Shown piece by piece: positions 23,886-33,596 of a stretch of DNA of 42,505 nt. Numbering within the stretch: position 1 is the first letter of the stretch; the number at the start of each line of letters is the position of its first letter. The position numbers and the translations under genes were made by a program. Below the pieces are notes generated by a model. It was not told the DNA's origin, made no database searches, and saw only the letters and a program-made list of their open reading frames with translations. The DNA comes from an uncultured Pirellulaceae bacterium (GTDB taxonomy: Bacteria > Planctomycetota > Planctomycetia > Pirellulales > Pirellulaceae), in NCBI GenBank assembly GCA_937921995.1, contig CAKZVF010000208.1, positions 1-42,505 of the forward strand, given 5' to 3'.

Positions 23886-23916
23886 TCATTTGTCAGCGAA
23901 TCGAAGGAAATCAAGG

Positions 23917-26900
23917 ATGAGTTTAGCACCACCTATGAAAAATCCAGTCGACATGCCGAATCAATCGAATAAGTACTGGCGAGCCGATGGTTTGGCAGCC
24001 GCGGCACGCGAAGCTTTTGAAGCTGCCCGAACGAGCGGCAACCAGCCCGCCATGCGAAACGCGTTTTTCCGCGTCACCCACTTTTATGCCAAGACGATTG
24101 GCATCTGGCAGGAGGCACTCAAGAAAAAGAGAGAGCCGCTCGCCATGGTTGCTCTTTCAAATCTTATCCAGCTCGACGCCGTCGTTGGCACAATGCACCA
24201 GTCGGCACCTGAAGTCGTTCCGCTGGCACAGCCTTTGGCCAAGGCCATTCGCGATCACTTTCTCCGAGGACTCGTGGTGCGCCTACTCGATGAAACACCT
24301 TTGCCGTTGAACTTGATTCAGATCGTGCAGCAACTAAACGAATATGAGTTGCTGGGCCAGCTCAAGCCAAATAAAGTGGAAGAGCAACTGCAATTGCTCC
24401 TCAACGCAGGCTATATTTCGCAATCCAAATCTGGATTCAAACGAACGACTAAAGTTTACGACGAACTGCAATCGGATTCTGCGATTCTCGAACATTTGTT
24501 GGGATCCGAGGTCGCCCAAGCGGTCTTTGCCTCTGGATTCAACGGCATCATTGATGTGATCCAACGCCAAGACGAGTTTGTCGAGGTGTTCGTTGCAGCG
24601 ACGGGAATGTCCTCCCCAGTCGGCACTTTGTTCGTCGCAGTCACAGCAGCGTTTGCAAACGAACAAGAGGCCGGCCACACGCCGTGGCGGCACCTCGATT
24701 TGCTGGGCTCACGCATTCCGCGTCCCTATCAACGGACTGCGTTTGCGATATTAAAGGGAACGGGTTATCGCGGCAACTTGCTCGAAGCCACTACCGGAAG
24801 TGGCAAAACGATGATCGGATTGATGTGCATTCAGGATTTCCTGCGGCGAATCGAGTCCGGCCAAAGCGTGCTGGTGCTTGTGCCAACCAACAACTACCAG
24901 CAGCAATGGGTGCGAGAATTGTGTTTCCATCATGGTGCGTTGCAACTGGCCCCTGAAGTTGTGTTCGCTGGGACGATCGCTGATTTGAAACGTTATCAAA
25001 AACGTTCTGGCAAGACTCCAGCCGTATTCGTTCTGACCTACGCGTCATTGGCTCAGTTGGACACAATTCAAACAAAGCAAGACGCTACCGATTCTCAATC
25101 AAGCGAACTGGTCGTCGATTCCGCTCCGCGCGATGAGCTTCAAAACTTTATCGACACTTTCGGCGTTGAGTACGTTGTGCTGGACGAAGCCCATAAGGTC
25201 GTTGACGACCTCGAAAGCGTATCGGCCAACGTGGTTCGACTTCTAACCAACAAGCTCGCAAAGGGAAAGATCAGCGGGCTGATTGGATTCAGCGGAACGC
25301 TTAACGTTTCCAAGCGGCGATTCGAAAGTGTCGGGCTACGACTGGTTCATCGCGTTCCGTTGCTTGAGATGTTGGGAACCGGATTCGTCGCTCCCTTTGC
25401 CGAATTCGGCGTGCCTTACGCATTGTCCAAAAGAGAACAAACCGTTGGAGAACTTCTGGACGCGTTTCGCCTGATGTTTCGTGAGTTCCTTTCGCTTTGT
25501 GACAAGGAATTGGTTAGAGCCGAGTTTCTGAAGATTGATTTTGAGCAACGAAAGCAAATGGCCAGCCGATTCCTCGGCATGTATTCGAGCCGGGCCGATT
25601 CGGAGGAACTACTGAACCATCGAATCAAAGAGTGGGAACAGTTCGAAACGCTGGGGCTGGGCAACGCACCGATCGTCCTGATGGTGCAGACGGCGAATGG
25701 ACTTTCTGAATTCGGACTCGTTCCGCGTTCGCAATGGCCACAGCTAAAGTCATTGATCGAACAAGCAACCAAACAGCGTGACAAATCAGCCGACCTCTGT
25801 GCGCTTGATGACGTATCGCAAGTTCTGCACGAAAAAGAAAAACTTGGCGTTAAACCAGACAGCAACGAAGTCATGCGTCTGCTTCGACCAAACTTGTCTC
25901 CGACCATTGTCCGGCGGCGATTTCGTGAAATGACGCGTTCGACTTTGACGGGAGTTTTCGTTGGCGTGCGGCAGTGGGGCCGTCATCTGGGAGAGGGCCG
26001 AATCGCAGCGGTCAAAGCAATCATTGCGGCTGAAAAACAAGCTCGAAACGTAACCGGTACGATCGTGTTTGACGATTCACGTTCGATCCGCTGGGGCAAC
26101 GTTGCCGCGTCGGCTGGATTCGAAGGCGTCGGCGGAATGTTTGGGCAGTTGCTGGGCGAGCCAGATATGGTTCCGATCGCGGCTTTGTCGAAAGAGATCT
26201 ATCTGCCCGTCGATGACAACAATCCGTTCGCTCCCCGGATCGCGGCCTTTATTCACGACACCATCTTGCTGGGCGAATTCCGCGCCGCGATTTCGGATCT
26301 GATCCTGTCAGGTCAAGACATCGCTGCGGATGTCGTTGAGCAGTTTGATGAATCATTGTTTCGTTTGTTGTCAGACTGGTTGAGCGAAGCGAGTCGCGAT
26401 CATTTGTCGAAAGAGCATGACCAGATTGACGGAAGTGAGCTGTCCGCGAAGGCAACTGATTCCGCCTCGCATTGGCAATCATTGGACAGACCGACTTGGA
26501 AGGAGTTTTTTGACTCCGTGATTGCTGAATTGCGAGATGAATTTGGCCACATCCAAGACGGCATTCCCAAGCGGGCTGCGGCGCGATTCCGCTTGCGTCT
26601 TCATCGACGGAACGTGAACTTGAAATCGTTGATGACGGGATTTTTTGACTACATGCAAATCGCCGATCAATACGTCAACTGCCAACGCTGCGAACTCAAA
26701 CAAGCCGACGGTTCGCTACAGTCGTTCCGCGTGATCCCGATTCCCAATGGACGCCGCCGACAACTGATGTATGACTTGGTCGCCCGAATGGTGGACGATG
26801 TTGACTTGCCATTCAACGTTGTCATCGTCAGCGACTGGGCGCGATCGGGTTGGAACGTGATCAAGCCCAACCTTTTGATCGACGCCACCGCCACGCGTGA

Positions 26901-27489
26901 CGTGATCGCTTGGCAGCAATTACGCGGACGCGCTATGCGTTCACAGCGCACTTGGAACATCGACTGCTACCGACTACTCGCCGCCCTGCGCAGCGATCCT
27001 GTAAACACAGACGATAAAGAAACCACATTACCTGAACTGCCATTGGCCGATGCCCAGATCAAGATGCTTGCCGGCGTGATGAAGCCAGCGGTGCTCAAGC
27101 TCGCGCGAAGTGGCGGGTTAGACGCCCTGACGATGGAACAGCGGTTGGCGGCGGCGGTGAAGCTGGTTCAAAATCACAATAAGGTGACTCACATCTACGA
27201 GTTGCTCGATGCCACCGGACGCTCACCACAGCTAGTCCTCAACGCCGAGACCTTGAAGTGGCAACGTCGAGATTCGGTGGCTCAGAAACATCAGGGCCAG
27301 CTGAACGTCGACATCGCAACTAAGTCACTTGTTACTGAGAGCGTCGATTCGATGTTGATCTGCCCCGCCGATCCGCGAATCGAGACTTCGGCCAACCTTG
27401 AATCCGCCGTATTGAAAAAGATCACAGATTGCGACCCGGTAATTGTTGAGACTTGGCTGAAGCCCGGATTTTCGATTGACAAACCGTGA
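23917..27489 (+). CDS. Large SF2 DEAH-box helicase
   Basis: 1190 residues; ATG 23917 has GAAGGAAA about ten bases upstream. An N-terminal all-helical region includes a winged-helix-like segment (LLDETPLPLNLIQIVQQLNEYELL...LLNAGYISQSKSGFKRTTKVY, about 120-200). RecA domain 1 has RPYQRTAF, Walker A TTGSGKT (near 292), VLVPTNNYQQQWVREL and DEAH (near 422, VLDEAHKVVDDLES). After a long insert (about 520-960), domain 2 is marked by VIVSDWARSGWNVIKPNLLIDATATRDVIAWQQLRGRAMRSQRTWN (motifs V and VI, near 970-1010). It would use ATP to move along or unwind nucleic acid. The closest known types are DNA-repair or phage-defence helicases; no nuclease domain is visible and I cannot choose between them. Confidence 0.88.
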   Translation: MSLAPPMKNPVDMPNQSNKYWRADGLAAAAREAFEAARTSGNQPAMRNAFFRVTHFYAKTIGIWQEALKKKREPLAMVALSNLIQLDAVVGTMHQSAPEVVPLAQPLAKAIRDHFLRGLVVRLLDETPLPLNLIQIVQQLNEYELLGQLKPNKVEEQLQLLLNAGYISQSKSGFKRTTKVYDELQSDSAILEHLLGSEVAQAVFASGFNGIIDVIQRQDEFVEVFVAATGMSSPVGTLFVAVTAAFANEQEAGHTPWRHLDLLGSRIPRPYQRTAFAILKGTGYRGNLLEATTGSGKTMIGLMCIQDFLRRIESGQSVLVLVPTNNYQQQWVRELCFHHGALQLAPEVVFAGTIADLKRYQKRSGKTPAVFVLTYASLAQLDTIQTKQDATDSQSSELVVDSAPRDELQNFIDTFGVEYVVLDEAHKVVDDLESVSANVVRLLTNKLAKGKISGLIGFSGTLNVSKRRFESVGLRLVHRVPLLEMLGTGFVAPFAEFGVPYALSKREQTVGELLDAFRLMFREFLSLCDKELVRAEFLKIDFEQRKQMASRFLGMYSSRADSEELLNHRIKEWEQFETLGLGNAPIVLMVQTANGLSEFGLVPRSQWPQLKSLIEQATKQRDKSADLCALDDVSQVLHEKEKLGVKPDSNEVMRLLRPNLSPTIVRRRFREMTRSTLTGVFVGVRQWGRHLGEGRIAAVKAIIAAEKQARNVTGTIVFDDSRSIRWGNVAASAGFEGVGGMFGQLLGEPDMVPIAALSKEIYLPVDDNNPFAPRIAAFIHDTILLGEFRAAISDLILSGQDIAADVVEQFDESLFRLLSDWLSEASRDHLSKEHDQIDGSELSAKATDSASHWQSLDRPTWKEFFDSVIAELRDEFGHIQDGIPKRAAARFRLRLHRRNVNLKSLMTGFFDYMQIADQYVNCQRCELKQADGSLQSFRVIPIPNGRRRQLMYDLVARMVDDVDLPFNVVIVSDWARSGWNVIKPNLLIDATATRDVIAWQQLRGRAMRSQRTWNIDCYRLLAALRSDPVNTDDKETTLPELPLADAQIKMLAGVMKPAVLKLARSGGLDALTMEQRLAAAVKLVQNHNKVTHIYELLDATGRSPQLVLNAETLKWQRRDSVAQKHQGQLNVDIATKSLVTESVDSMLICPADPRIETSANLESAVLKKITDCDPVIVETWLKPGFSIDKP

Positions 27490-27533
27490 GTCAACCCCAG
27501 CCGCTTGGTCTTCAAATGTCTCGGAAATTTGGT

Positions 27534-28913
27534 TCAAACCAATTGTTCCAGCATCATCGACGCACAGCTAAGCACGATAAAGAAGCCGCACATGTCGGTG
27601 ACCGTCGTCAGGATTGGGCCTGAGGCGAGTGCGGGATCGAGTCCAAAACGCCGCATAATCAGCGGCAAGGTTCCGCCGAGTGAAACGGCGATGATTGTGT
27701 TGATCATCATCGCACAGCCCACGACGATGCCTAACCATGGATTGCCTTTCCAAAGCCACGCCAGAATGCCAATAAACAGGCCAAGAGCGAATCCGTTGAT
27801 CAAGCCGACTCCGATTTCCTTCATCCACACGCGCATCACTTCCCGGGCATTAACCAAGCCAAGTGAAAGCTCTCGCATGCTGACCGCAACTGCCTGATTG
27901 CCACTGCAACCGCTCATGTCCGAAATGATCGGCAGGAAAACCGCCAACGCGATGACTTGGGCCAGTATGTCTTGGTAATAGGCAATCACACCAGCAGCAA
28001 ACAGGTTCAGAAAAATGTTAATGCTCAACCACGCTAACCTCCTGCTCGATCGCTTGATCAGCGGCATCGTGCGAAGTTCCTCGTCGATGATGCCTTGCGT
28101 CTTCATGTAATCGTCAGAGTAATGCTCTGCCATCGCTTCTTCCACGTCACCGCGACGAAGCACGCCGACCAGACGGCTTTCATCGTCGACTACGGGCACG
28201 CCAACGAAACGATGCGATGAAAAGAACTCGTGAAGTTCAACCAGTTTGTCGTTGACGTGAAAGCTCTGCATCCCGGTGACCATGGCTTCTGCCACGGTGC
28301 TATTCCGATCCGAAAGCACCAGCTTTCGCAATGGCAAAACGCCAAGCAGTTTCTCGCATTCGTCGACGACATAGATGTATTGAACTGAAAATCCGGTGTA
28401 CTTGTTGGAATTCAATTGCAGCTTGCTGATGACTTGTTCGAGTGTGTCTGTGGCAGCAACAGAAACAAACTGCACGATCATCATGCCGCCCGCTTCTTCG
28501 TCTTCGTAGTTGGCCAGCTTACGGACTTCGTCAGCATCGTCGCTTTCCATAGCCGAGTAGATGGACTCTTGTTCTCGCTCAGAGAGTTCACCAACGAGGT
28601 CGGCTTGTTCGCTCTTTGGAAGTTCGTCAAGGATCAACGCCGCTTTGGCCGGATCAAGAGAGCCGACGGCATCGACTGCATGTGCCTCGGGCAAGTCGTG
28701 AATGAAGGCTGCTGCGTGCGGCGAATCAGTATTCTCAATCAGCGATTGCCGGACGGTTTCTGGCATTCGGGCAAGCACCATCGTTCGCTCGGAGGACTCG
28801 ATGCCGTCGAGATACGCTGACGCCTCGGCGAACTGACCGGCTTCGATCAGCGATTCCAGTTCTTCCAGATGCCGTGCAAGTTCTTGCAGATTCACTTCAC
28901 ATTCCGTTTGCAT
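27534..28913 (-). CDS. mgtE: MgtE-type magnesium transporter
   Basis: 459 residues from ATG 28913 (a GTG lies directly before it). The order is the standard one: MgtE N domain of helical repeats (residues 5-125, DGIESSERTMVLARMPETVRQSLIE, LDELPKSEQADLVGELSEREQESI), two CBS domains (about 140-260, YVVDECEKLLGVLPLRKLVLSD; VPVVDDESRLVGVLRRGDV), then five membrane helices with the pore region (PIISDMSGCSGNQAVAVSMRELSLG, LIMRRFGLDPALASGPILTTVTDMCGF). The N and CBS domains close the pore at high Mg2+. It follows the two glutathione-synthetase-like genes after 134 bases in which I see no promoter, so it may be the last gene of that operon. Confidence 0.94.
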   Translation of the reverse strand: MQTECEVNLQELARHLEELESLIEAGQFAEASAYLDGIESSERTMVLARMPETVRQSLIENTDSPHAAAFIHDLPEAHAVDAVGSLDPAKAALILDELPKSEQADLVGELSEREQESIYSAMESDDADEVRKLANYEDEEAGGMMIVQFVSVAATDTLEQVISKLQLNSNKYTGFSVQYIYVVDECEKLLGVLPLRKLVLSDRNSTVAEAMVTGMQSFHVNDKLVELHEFFSSHRFVGVPVVDDESRLVGVLRRGDVEEAMAEHYSDDYMKTQGIIDEELRTMPLIKRSSRRLAWLSINIFLNLFAAGVIAYYQDILAQVIALAVFLPIISDMSGCSGNQAVAVSMRELSLGLVNAREVMRVWMKEIGVGLINGFALGLFIGILAWLWKGNPWLGIVVGCAMMINTIIAVSLGGTLPLIMRRFGLDPALASGPILTTVTDMCGFFIVLSCASMMLEQLV

Positions 28914-29047
28914 CACTTCGTTCTCTTTCGCGCCGCATTTGCGGCCTAATTTTCAGGCTGTATGTCTCACCCGCTCTCTTGGCGGCAGGCTTCGCAGTAG
29001 TCAACTCTTCATGCAAGAAGAAGCGGGCGACGGTTTCGGGTTCGCGA

Positions 29048-30052
29048 TTAAGTCTTTCTGCTCTTCACTTTGCCCTTGAGCAAGCGTTGAACCAGATCAA
29101 CGGCGATCTCGGAATCAAACGTCTCTTGAAATTCCTGAAGACCACTTGGGCTAAAGACATTCACTTCTACCACTTTGTCGCCGATCAAATCAAGTCCGCT
29201 AAACACGATACCATCGGCATGAAGATGTTTGGCGATCCGTTCGCAGATTTTGACTTGCTGCTCGTCCAGTTGGATTATCTCGGCCGTTCCGCCCAGCGAG
29301 ATGTTGCTTCGCATTTCGCCAGACGCGGGTATTCGACGAATTCCCACGGGACCGTTGGCTTCGAGAATCTTTTCTCCTACCGTCAACACGCGGACGTCGC
29401 CATCGGTGGCGGCGGGTAAGTATTCCTGAACGACCAGGTAACCTGTTCGACCAAGAATGTCGACGACTTGGCGCGTGTTGAGTGACTCGGGGCTTTCGAA
29501 AAAGAACACATCGCGACCCTGCGATCCAAGCAGCGGCTTGATGACCAAAGGCCCGTTAAGCTTTTGCGCGAAGTCTTCAACACTTTGCAACGTGTGGCAA
29601 ATTAACGTCTCCGGAACATACTTTTCAGGAAGCCTGACCGTGTAGAATTTGCTTGAAGCTTTTTGCAAGCCAGTCGGATCGTTGATGACACAAGTTCCTT
29701 TTTCACATGCCAGACGCATGGCTTCCAGTGCCAGTCGATGAGCCCACGATCGAGCAACATCTTTGCCGGGTGAAGTGCGAATCCAACAGGCCGTGACATC
29801 GGCCAGGTCGATCAATTGGTTTTTGGCTTTGGAAAGCTTCTTCTGAAGCGAACTTGCCGTTTTGACTTTCTCCAGCGACGGAACTTCAAGGCATTCGGCG
29901 AAAACGCGCGAGTTGCTCGAAGCTTGCAAATGCACAACGTCAGTCACCAGCACTTTGTATCCAAGTTCAGCGCAGGCTTGGATGAGTGTGGCGTTGGTAC
30001 CACCGGGCTTGAGCGACCAGCGATCGTTAACCAGAAACAAAATGGATTTCAT
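29048..30052 (-). CDS. Glutathione-synthetase-like ATP-grasp ligase, copy A
   Basis: 334 residues. Layout of GshB/RimK ligases: N-terminal pre-ATP-grasp domain (MKSILFLVNDRWSLKPGGTN...RTSPGKDVARSW, INDPTGLQKASSK), then ATP-binding lysine loop VIKPLLGSQGRDVFF, DGDVRVLTVGEKI, the RSNISLGGTAE loop and the metal-binding end GLDLIGDKVVEVNVFSPSGL. Such enzymes join a carboxylate, via acyl phosphate, to an amine. The substrate is unknown; glutathione itself is not implied, as no glutamate-cysteine ligase is in sight. About a third of residues seem shared with the neighbouring copy B, judged by eye. Confidence 0.9.
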   Translation of the reverse strand: MKSILFLVNDRWSLKPGGTNATLIQACAELGYKVLVTDVVHLQASSNSRVFAECLEVPSLEKVKTASSLQKKLSKAKNQLIDLADVTACWIRTSPGKDVARSWAHRLALEAMRLACEKGTCVINDPTGLQKASSKFYTVRLPEKYVPETLICHTLQSVEDFAQKLNGPLVIKPLLGSQGRDVFFFESPESLNTRQVVDILGRTGYLVVQEYLPAATDGDVRVLTVGEKILEANGPVGIRRIPASGEMRSNISLGGTAEIIQLDEQQVKICERIAKHLHADGIVFSGLDLIGDKVVEVNVFSPSGLQEFQETFDSEIAVDLVQRLLKGKVKSRKT

Positions 30053-30061
30053 TGATAGCTC

Positions 30062-31063
30062 CTAACTTACTTCTTGAGACGGCGACTCGAAAAACGAATC
30101 AACAATCAGGTCTTCGAATGGAATATCTGAAAAGCCAACACAGTCAAACAACCCGCCGGTGCTGAACACGTTGAACTCGATGACTTTGCCGCCGATCAAG
30201 TCCACGCCCGCCAGTTCAATTCCGTGGTTCATCAGCAAACTGGCTGCATGGTTCGCCGTTTCACGTTCCTGTTGGTTGAGATTCAAAGGATGAGCCGTCC
30301 CGCCGGCATGCAAATTGGCGCGGAAATCGCCATGTTTGGGTGTGCGGTGGATGCCCGCAACGGTATTGTTATGCTCCAGCACTTCCCCCGCCAAAACGAT
30401 AACTCGCTTGTCGCCTTCGTGGTCGGCGTGGACGAAGTGCTGGGCAACCAGCAGTCGACCAACCGCCAGTTCGTTGACTTTGGATTCCAGATGAGGATCG
30501 TCGGGACTCAAGCGAATCACGTCATTTCCGCGCGAACCGATCGCTGGTTTCAGGACACAGTCGCATTTAGCACTGGCAACGAACGCCAAAAGTTGCTGCT
30601 CAATACTGCTAACGATGGTCGTCGGACGATACTTGGGCGCGAGCAAGGCAATCGAAGCTTTGGACGCAAACAACTCAAGATGTTTGGGATCATTAACCAA
30701 CCGCATTCCACTCATCTCACAAACGTTGCAGAAGTCGAGGAATGCGCGGTGCTTTGCAGATCGCTCAATGTCACGCCCCGGGTTCGTGCGGATCATGATC
30801 GTATCGCCAGAGCTTAGGCCATACGTTTTAAGTTCACTGCTTTGACTGCGTGACAATGCTTCAACATCGTGCGACGATCTGGCCGATTCAAAACAGCTGG
30901 CTTTAAGCTGAATTCTCGTCCGCTCGTCAGCGACAAGCGAAAACTTCTCGATGTCAGAGACGTAAACTTCAATCCCCTTCCGCGCAAGACTGGCGATCAG
31001 CATTGCCGTTGTTTGACGATAACCAATTTCTTCGATTCGATTGACGACGACGAATACTTTCAT
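30062..31063 (-). CDS. Glutathione-synthetase-like ATP-grasp ligase, copy B
   Basis: 333 residues; ATG 31063 follows AAGGGAG and shares one base with the TGA of the hydrolase gene (TGATG), so translation is coupled. Motifs parallel copy A: RTNPGRDIERS, VNDPKHLELFASK, VLKPAIGSRGNDVIRL, GDKRVIVLAGEVL, FRANLHAGGTA, GVDLIGGKVIEFNVFSTGGL. The N-terminal region differs more than the catalytic part, as expected if the two copies use different acceptor substrates. Its place between a carboxypeptidase-like hydrolase and copy A suggests consecutive steps in one pathway or a modification/removal pair. Confidence 0.9.
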   Translation of the reverse strand: MKVFVVVNRIEEIGYRQTTAMLIASLARKGIEVYVSDIEKFSLVADERTRIQLKASCFESARSSHDVEALSRSQSSELKTYGLSSGDTIMIRTNPGRDIERSAKHRAFLDFCNVCEMSGMRLVNDPKHLELFASKASIALLAPKYRPTTIVSSIEQQLLAFVASAKCDCVLKPAIGSRGNDVIRLSPDDPHLESKVNELAVGRLLVAQHFVHADHEGDKRVIVLAGEVLEHNNTVAGIHRTPKHGDFRANLHAGGTAHPLNLNQQERETANHAASLLMNHGIELAGVDLIGGKVIEFNVFSTGGLFDCVGFSDIPFEDLIVDSFFESPSQEVS

Positions 31064-32163
31064 CAAACGTCTCCCTTACTCGCCAGATTTTCTGGGCTAC
31101 AAGTCTCTTTGAACTGTTCGATTCGATCCGCAGGCATCGGGACGCCAAGGTGCAAAATCCGCGCTCCGGTTTGGCCGATCGGATTGACACAATGCCCAAT
31201 CACGTATCCATCTTCAGGAGCAAAATACTGATGAATGACATCTCCAAAAACATTGGTCTGCTGCGAGATCAAATCACCTTTGCCAAATTTATTGGTGACT
31301 TTATGAAAGACGTTCATCAACCCACCGCGTTCCGTTAGCATCCAATACGAACGATCGCACAGGATTGGTTCTTTCTTAAACGGCTTTAGCGGAGCACGGG
31401 CTGGAAGCATCCCAACGTGGTTTAGAATTCGGTGCATTCCCTGAAGCGTCTTGCGAATCGGATCGCGTTGAAATGTTTGCGGATCGCAAATCTCCACTGT
31501 GATCGCCGGCATGCCTGCTTCGTCGGCGACACCACGCAGCGTGTAGTCCGATGGTGGGTTGTTCACGATGATCTGCGGTTGCAACAAGTACGCCATTCGC
31601 GCGTTGATTGGTTTCTCCAAGTCGGCACGTACGTACAATGAGTTAACACGTCCCGGACTGGCGGTGTGCAGATCAACCAGATAGTCAAAGTGACTGGTGA
31701 TTCGATCAACAAGGTTGTGGGCGTAGACGTGAGACATCTTTCCCGTTGGGCTGCCCGGCATGATGTGATTCAAGTCAACGCCGTCAATGAACTCGCGCCG
31801 ATCAGTCAAAAAACCGGGTACATTCGCTACGATCACGCAGACAATGGTGCCGCGTAGGTTTCGCAAACTGATCTTTCGCAGCAGTTGATGAATCACGGGG
31901 ATTCCGTTTAGCTCGTTACCGTGCAGTGCTGCCGTGATGCCAAAGATCGGGCCGTCTTTCTTGCCTCGCGCGACAACGACGGGAACTTGAATCGGACGGC
32001 TCATGCCGTTTTCGGCCAGTTCAATGAATCGCCGTGAAAACTCGCCGCGCGGTAGATTCTCGAGTTCGAGTCGATCGACACGCTTCACGTGCTTGACGTT
32101 CTCGTAGCCATTGGTCGGCAGTAGTGGAATTGGCTGTCGTAGTTCTTCGCTCGGTTGATTCAT
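31063..32163 (-). CDS. Succinylglutamate desuccinylase/aspartoacylase-type zinc hydrolase
   Basis: 366 residues. Zinc carboxypeptidase-like fold of the AstE/AspA group: metal ligands HGNELNG (HxxE, about residue 80) and the later His of YLVDLHTASPGR, catalytic Glu in ITVEICDPQTF, with GVDLNHIMPG between. A C-terminal beta-barrel part (GYVIGHCVNPIGQTGARILHLGVP) closes the protein. The family removes acyl groups or amino acids from amide bonds. Its ATG overlaps the stop of the ATP-grasp-like gene by 4 bp (ATGA) and its stop touches the next ATG. Encoded between amide-forming ligases, it may trim or recycle their product. Confidence 0.9.
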   Translation of the reverse strand: MNQPSEELRQPIPLLPTNGYENVKHVKRVDRLELENLPRGEFSRRFIELAENGMSRPIQVPVVVARGKKDGPIFGITAALHGNELNGIPVIHQLLRKISLRNLRGTIVCVIVANVPGFLTDRREFIDGVDLNHIMPGSPTGKMSHVYAHNLVDRITSHFDYLVDLHTASPGRVNSLYVRADLEKPINARMAYLLQPQIIVNNPPSDYTLRGVADEAGMPAITVEICDPQTFQRDPIRKTLQGMHRILNHVGMLPARAPLKPFKKEPILCDRSYWMLTERGGLMNVFHKVTNKFGKGDLISQQTNVFGDVIHQYFAPEDGYVIGHCVNPIGQTGARILHLGVPMPADRIEQFKETCSPENLASKGDV

Positions 32164-33596
32164 AGCACCAACTCCTCATTAAATCGCTTGTCTGGATTGA
32201 TGCTTTGGAAAAGCTTGCGGCGGAATTTGCCTTTGGTTGTAATCAGCCCTTGAGCCATTTCGTCGATCGCAGAAACACACATCACCGTTTGCATGTAGCT
32301 TTCAATCAAGTCATCCAGCCCGAACCCAAGTCGGTTGAAGTCGCGACTGTCTACCAGAAGCAATCTTTCCGGCTGAGTCGTGAAAGAGCCATCGGCTTGT
32401 TTGACCGAAAGGTTGGTTCCCAGCATGTCCCACGAATCATCGCCGTCATTTAAGTCATCCGTCAGCGGCTTCCTCGCCCGACGTGCGTAGACCGCCACGG
32501 GAAAGAAGCCGTTTGGCCCCGCGCCAACCATGAACCGCAAATCAGCAGCGTACAGGTTCAGCTTACGATCCGGCATCGTCCCCACGTGAAAGAACCGGCC
32601 GAACTGACTTTGGGAGCTCCACTTGGAGTTTCCGATCAGCGATTGAACGATGAAATGTTCGTAGTGAAACTCCATGTCCATAAACGCGTCGAGCTCACGC
32701 TGGGACGTGATCGTAAAAACGCCTTGGCCAGCGTTCGAGTAAGGAACTTTGACGACCGCGATGCCACCCATCCGCTGCACCCACATCGGGACTTCTGCCT
32801 TGGAGACATCCCAAATCGTTTCGGGTGTGTTGATTCGCAGCCCTGAATTGGCACGAGCCGCGTTGTAAAAGTCATAGGCTTTTGACGCGACCAGTTTGTT
32901 TCGACCACCAGCAAGGCACACCAATACGGGGTTGTAGATCAACGTCCGGGTGATTGGCGGAATCCGATTCCAAGGCTGCTGGGTGACGTATCGAAACGCA
33001 GCTCGGATCGGAATCCGTTGACCATCGTGCAGTACGTGCATCACCAAGTTTTCATCGAACTCAATGGTCCGATTGTGGTCAGATTCGTGATAAGGAACGA
33101 GCCAGACATCCTCACCAGTGAGTTCGGCAAGCGTCGCGGCATAGCCAGAGTTCTCCATATGGTTCTTGTCGTAGATCACGGCGAGGCCACCCTTTACCTT
33201 CTTGCGACTTTGCATTTGAGGGATAAACGAATCACGAAGTAACCGCTCATAGCCCGCCTTCTCCATCGACTCGTTGATGCGAGGCATGGACTTCTGCCCT
33301 GACGGACAAGAGTTTGTTTCAATCACGACAACCTGACGCATGCCGGTTTCGCTTGTCACGTGGAACAGATCGCAACCACCCCAGCGAAAGAATCGCGGCG
33401 TCGAACTCAATAAATTGTGAACGGCTTCAGGGTCTGCCTCGGGATGCAAGTGACAAAATCGCGTCGCTATGCGTTCGCGTCCCATGTCCATCAGGTTCCG
33501 CACTAATGGATGAATATGAGCGTTCAGCACGCGCGGGTAAAAGTGAGATTCGGCTTCGAAGTCACCTGAGGTAACCAACATTGGTTCTTTAATCAT
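32160..33596 (-). CDS. ATP-grasp-like ligase of unknown substrate
   Basis: 478 residues from ATG 33596, which overlaps the phosphatase gene by 8 bp; a longer start at 33644 lies wholly inside that gene. Features: VVVIETNSCPSGQKSMPRINE, NPVLVCLAGGRNKLVASKAYDFYNA, a glycine loop VVKVPYSNAGQGVFTI typical of ATP-grasp nucleotide loops, then FIVQSLIG and ADLRFMVGAGPNGFFPVAVYARRARKPL. This resembles ATP-grasp proteins of the circularly permuted or glutathionylspermidine-synthase kind, but the fit is loose. No signal peptide or membrane helix. It forms a tight, overlapping cluster with a PP2C upstream and the zinc hydrolase downstream. Confidence 0.72.
   Translation of the reverse strand: MIKEPMLVTSGDFEAESHFYPRVLNAHIHPLVRNLMDMGRERIATRFCHLHPEADPEAVHNLLSSTPRFFRWGGCDLFHVTSETGMRQVVVIETNSCPSGQKSMPRINESMEKAGYERLLRDSFIPQMQSRKKVKGGLAVIYDKNHMENSGYAATLAELTGEDVWLVPYHESDHNRTIEFDENLVMHVLHDGQRIPIRAAFRYVTQQPWNRIPPITRTLIYNPVLVCLAGGRNKLVASKAYDFYNAARANSGLRINTPETIWDVSKAEVPMWVQRMGGIAVVKVPYSNAGQGVFTITSQRELDAFMDMEFHYEHFIVQSLIGNSKWSSQSQFGRFFHVGTMPDRKLNLYAADLRFMVGAGPNGFFPVAVYARRARKPLTDDLNDGDDSWDMLGTNLSVKQADGSFTTQPERLLLVDSRDFNRLGFGLDDLIESYMQTVMCVSAIDEMAQGLITTKGKFRRKLFQSINPDKRFNEELVL

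Larger units (their letters stand above)
23433..23916. other. Divergent regulatory gap between acidic-protein and helicase genes
   Basis: 484 bases without a convincing coding frame. It holds a minus-strand sigma-54-like site (23524-23540), a plus-strand one (23763-23779), a 28-bp perfect palindrome (23854-23881) and AT-rich runs (TTTTTTTGGGG, GTTTTTTTTGA at about 23550-23595) that could be bent DNA between activator and promoter. Confidence 0.6.
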
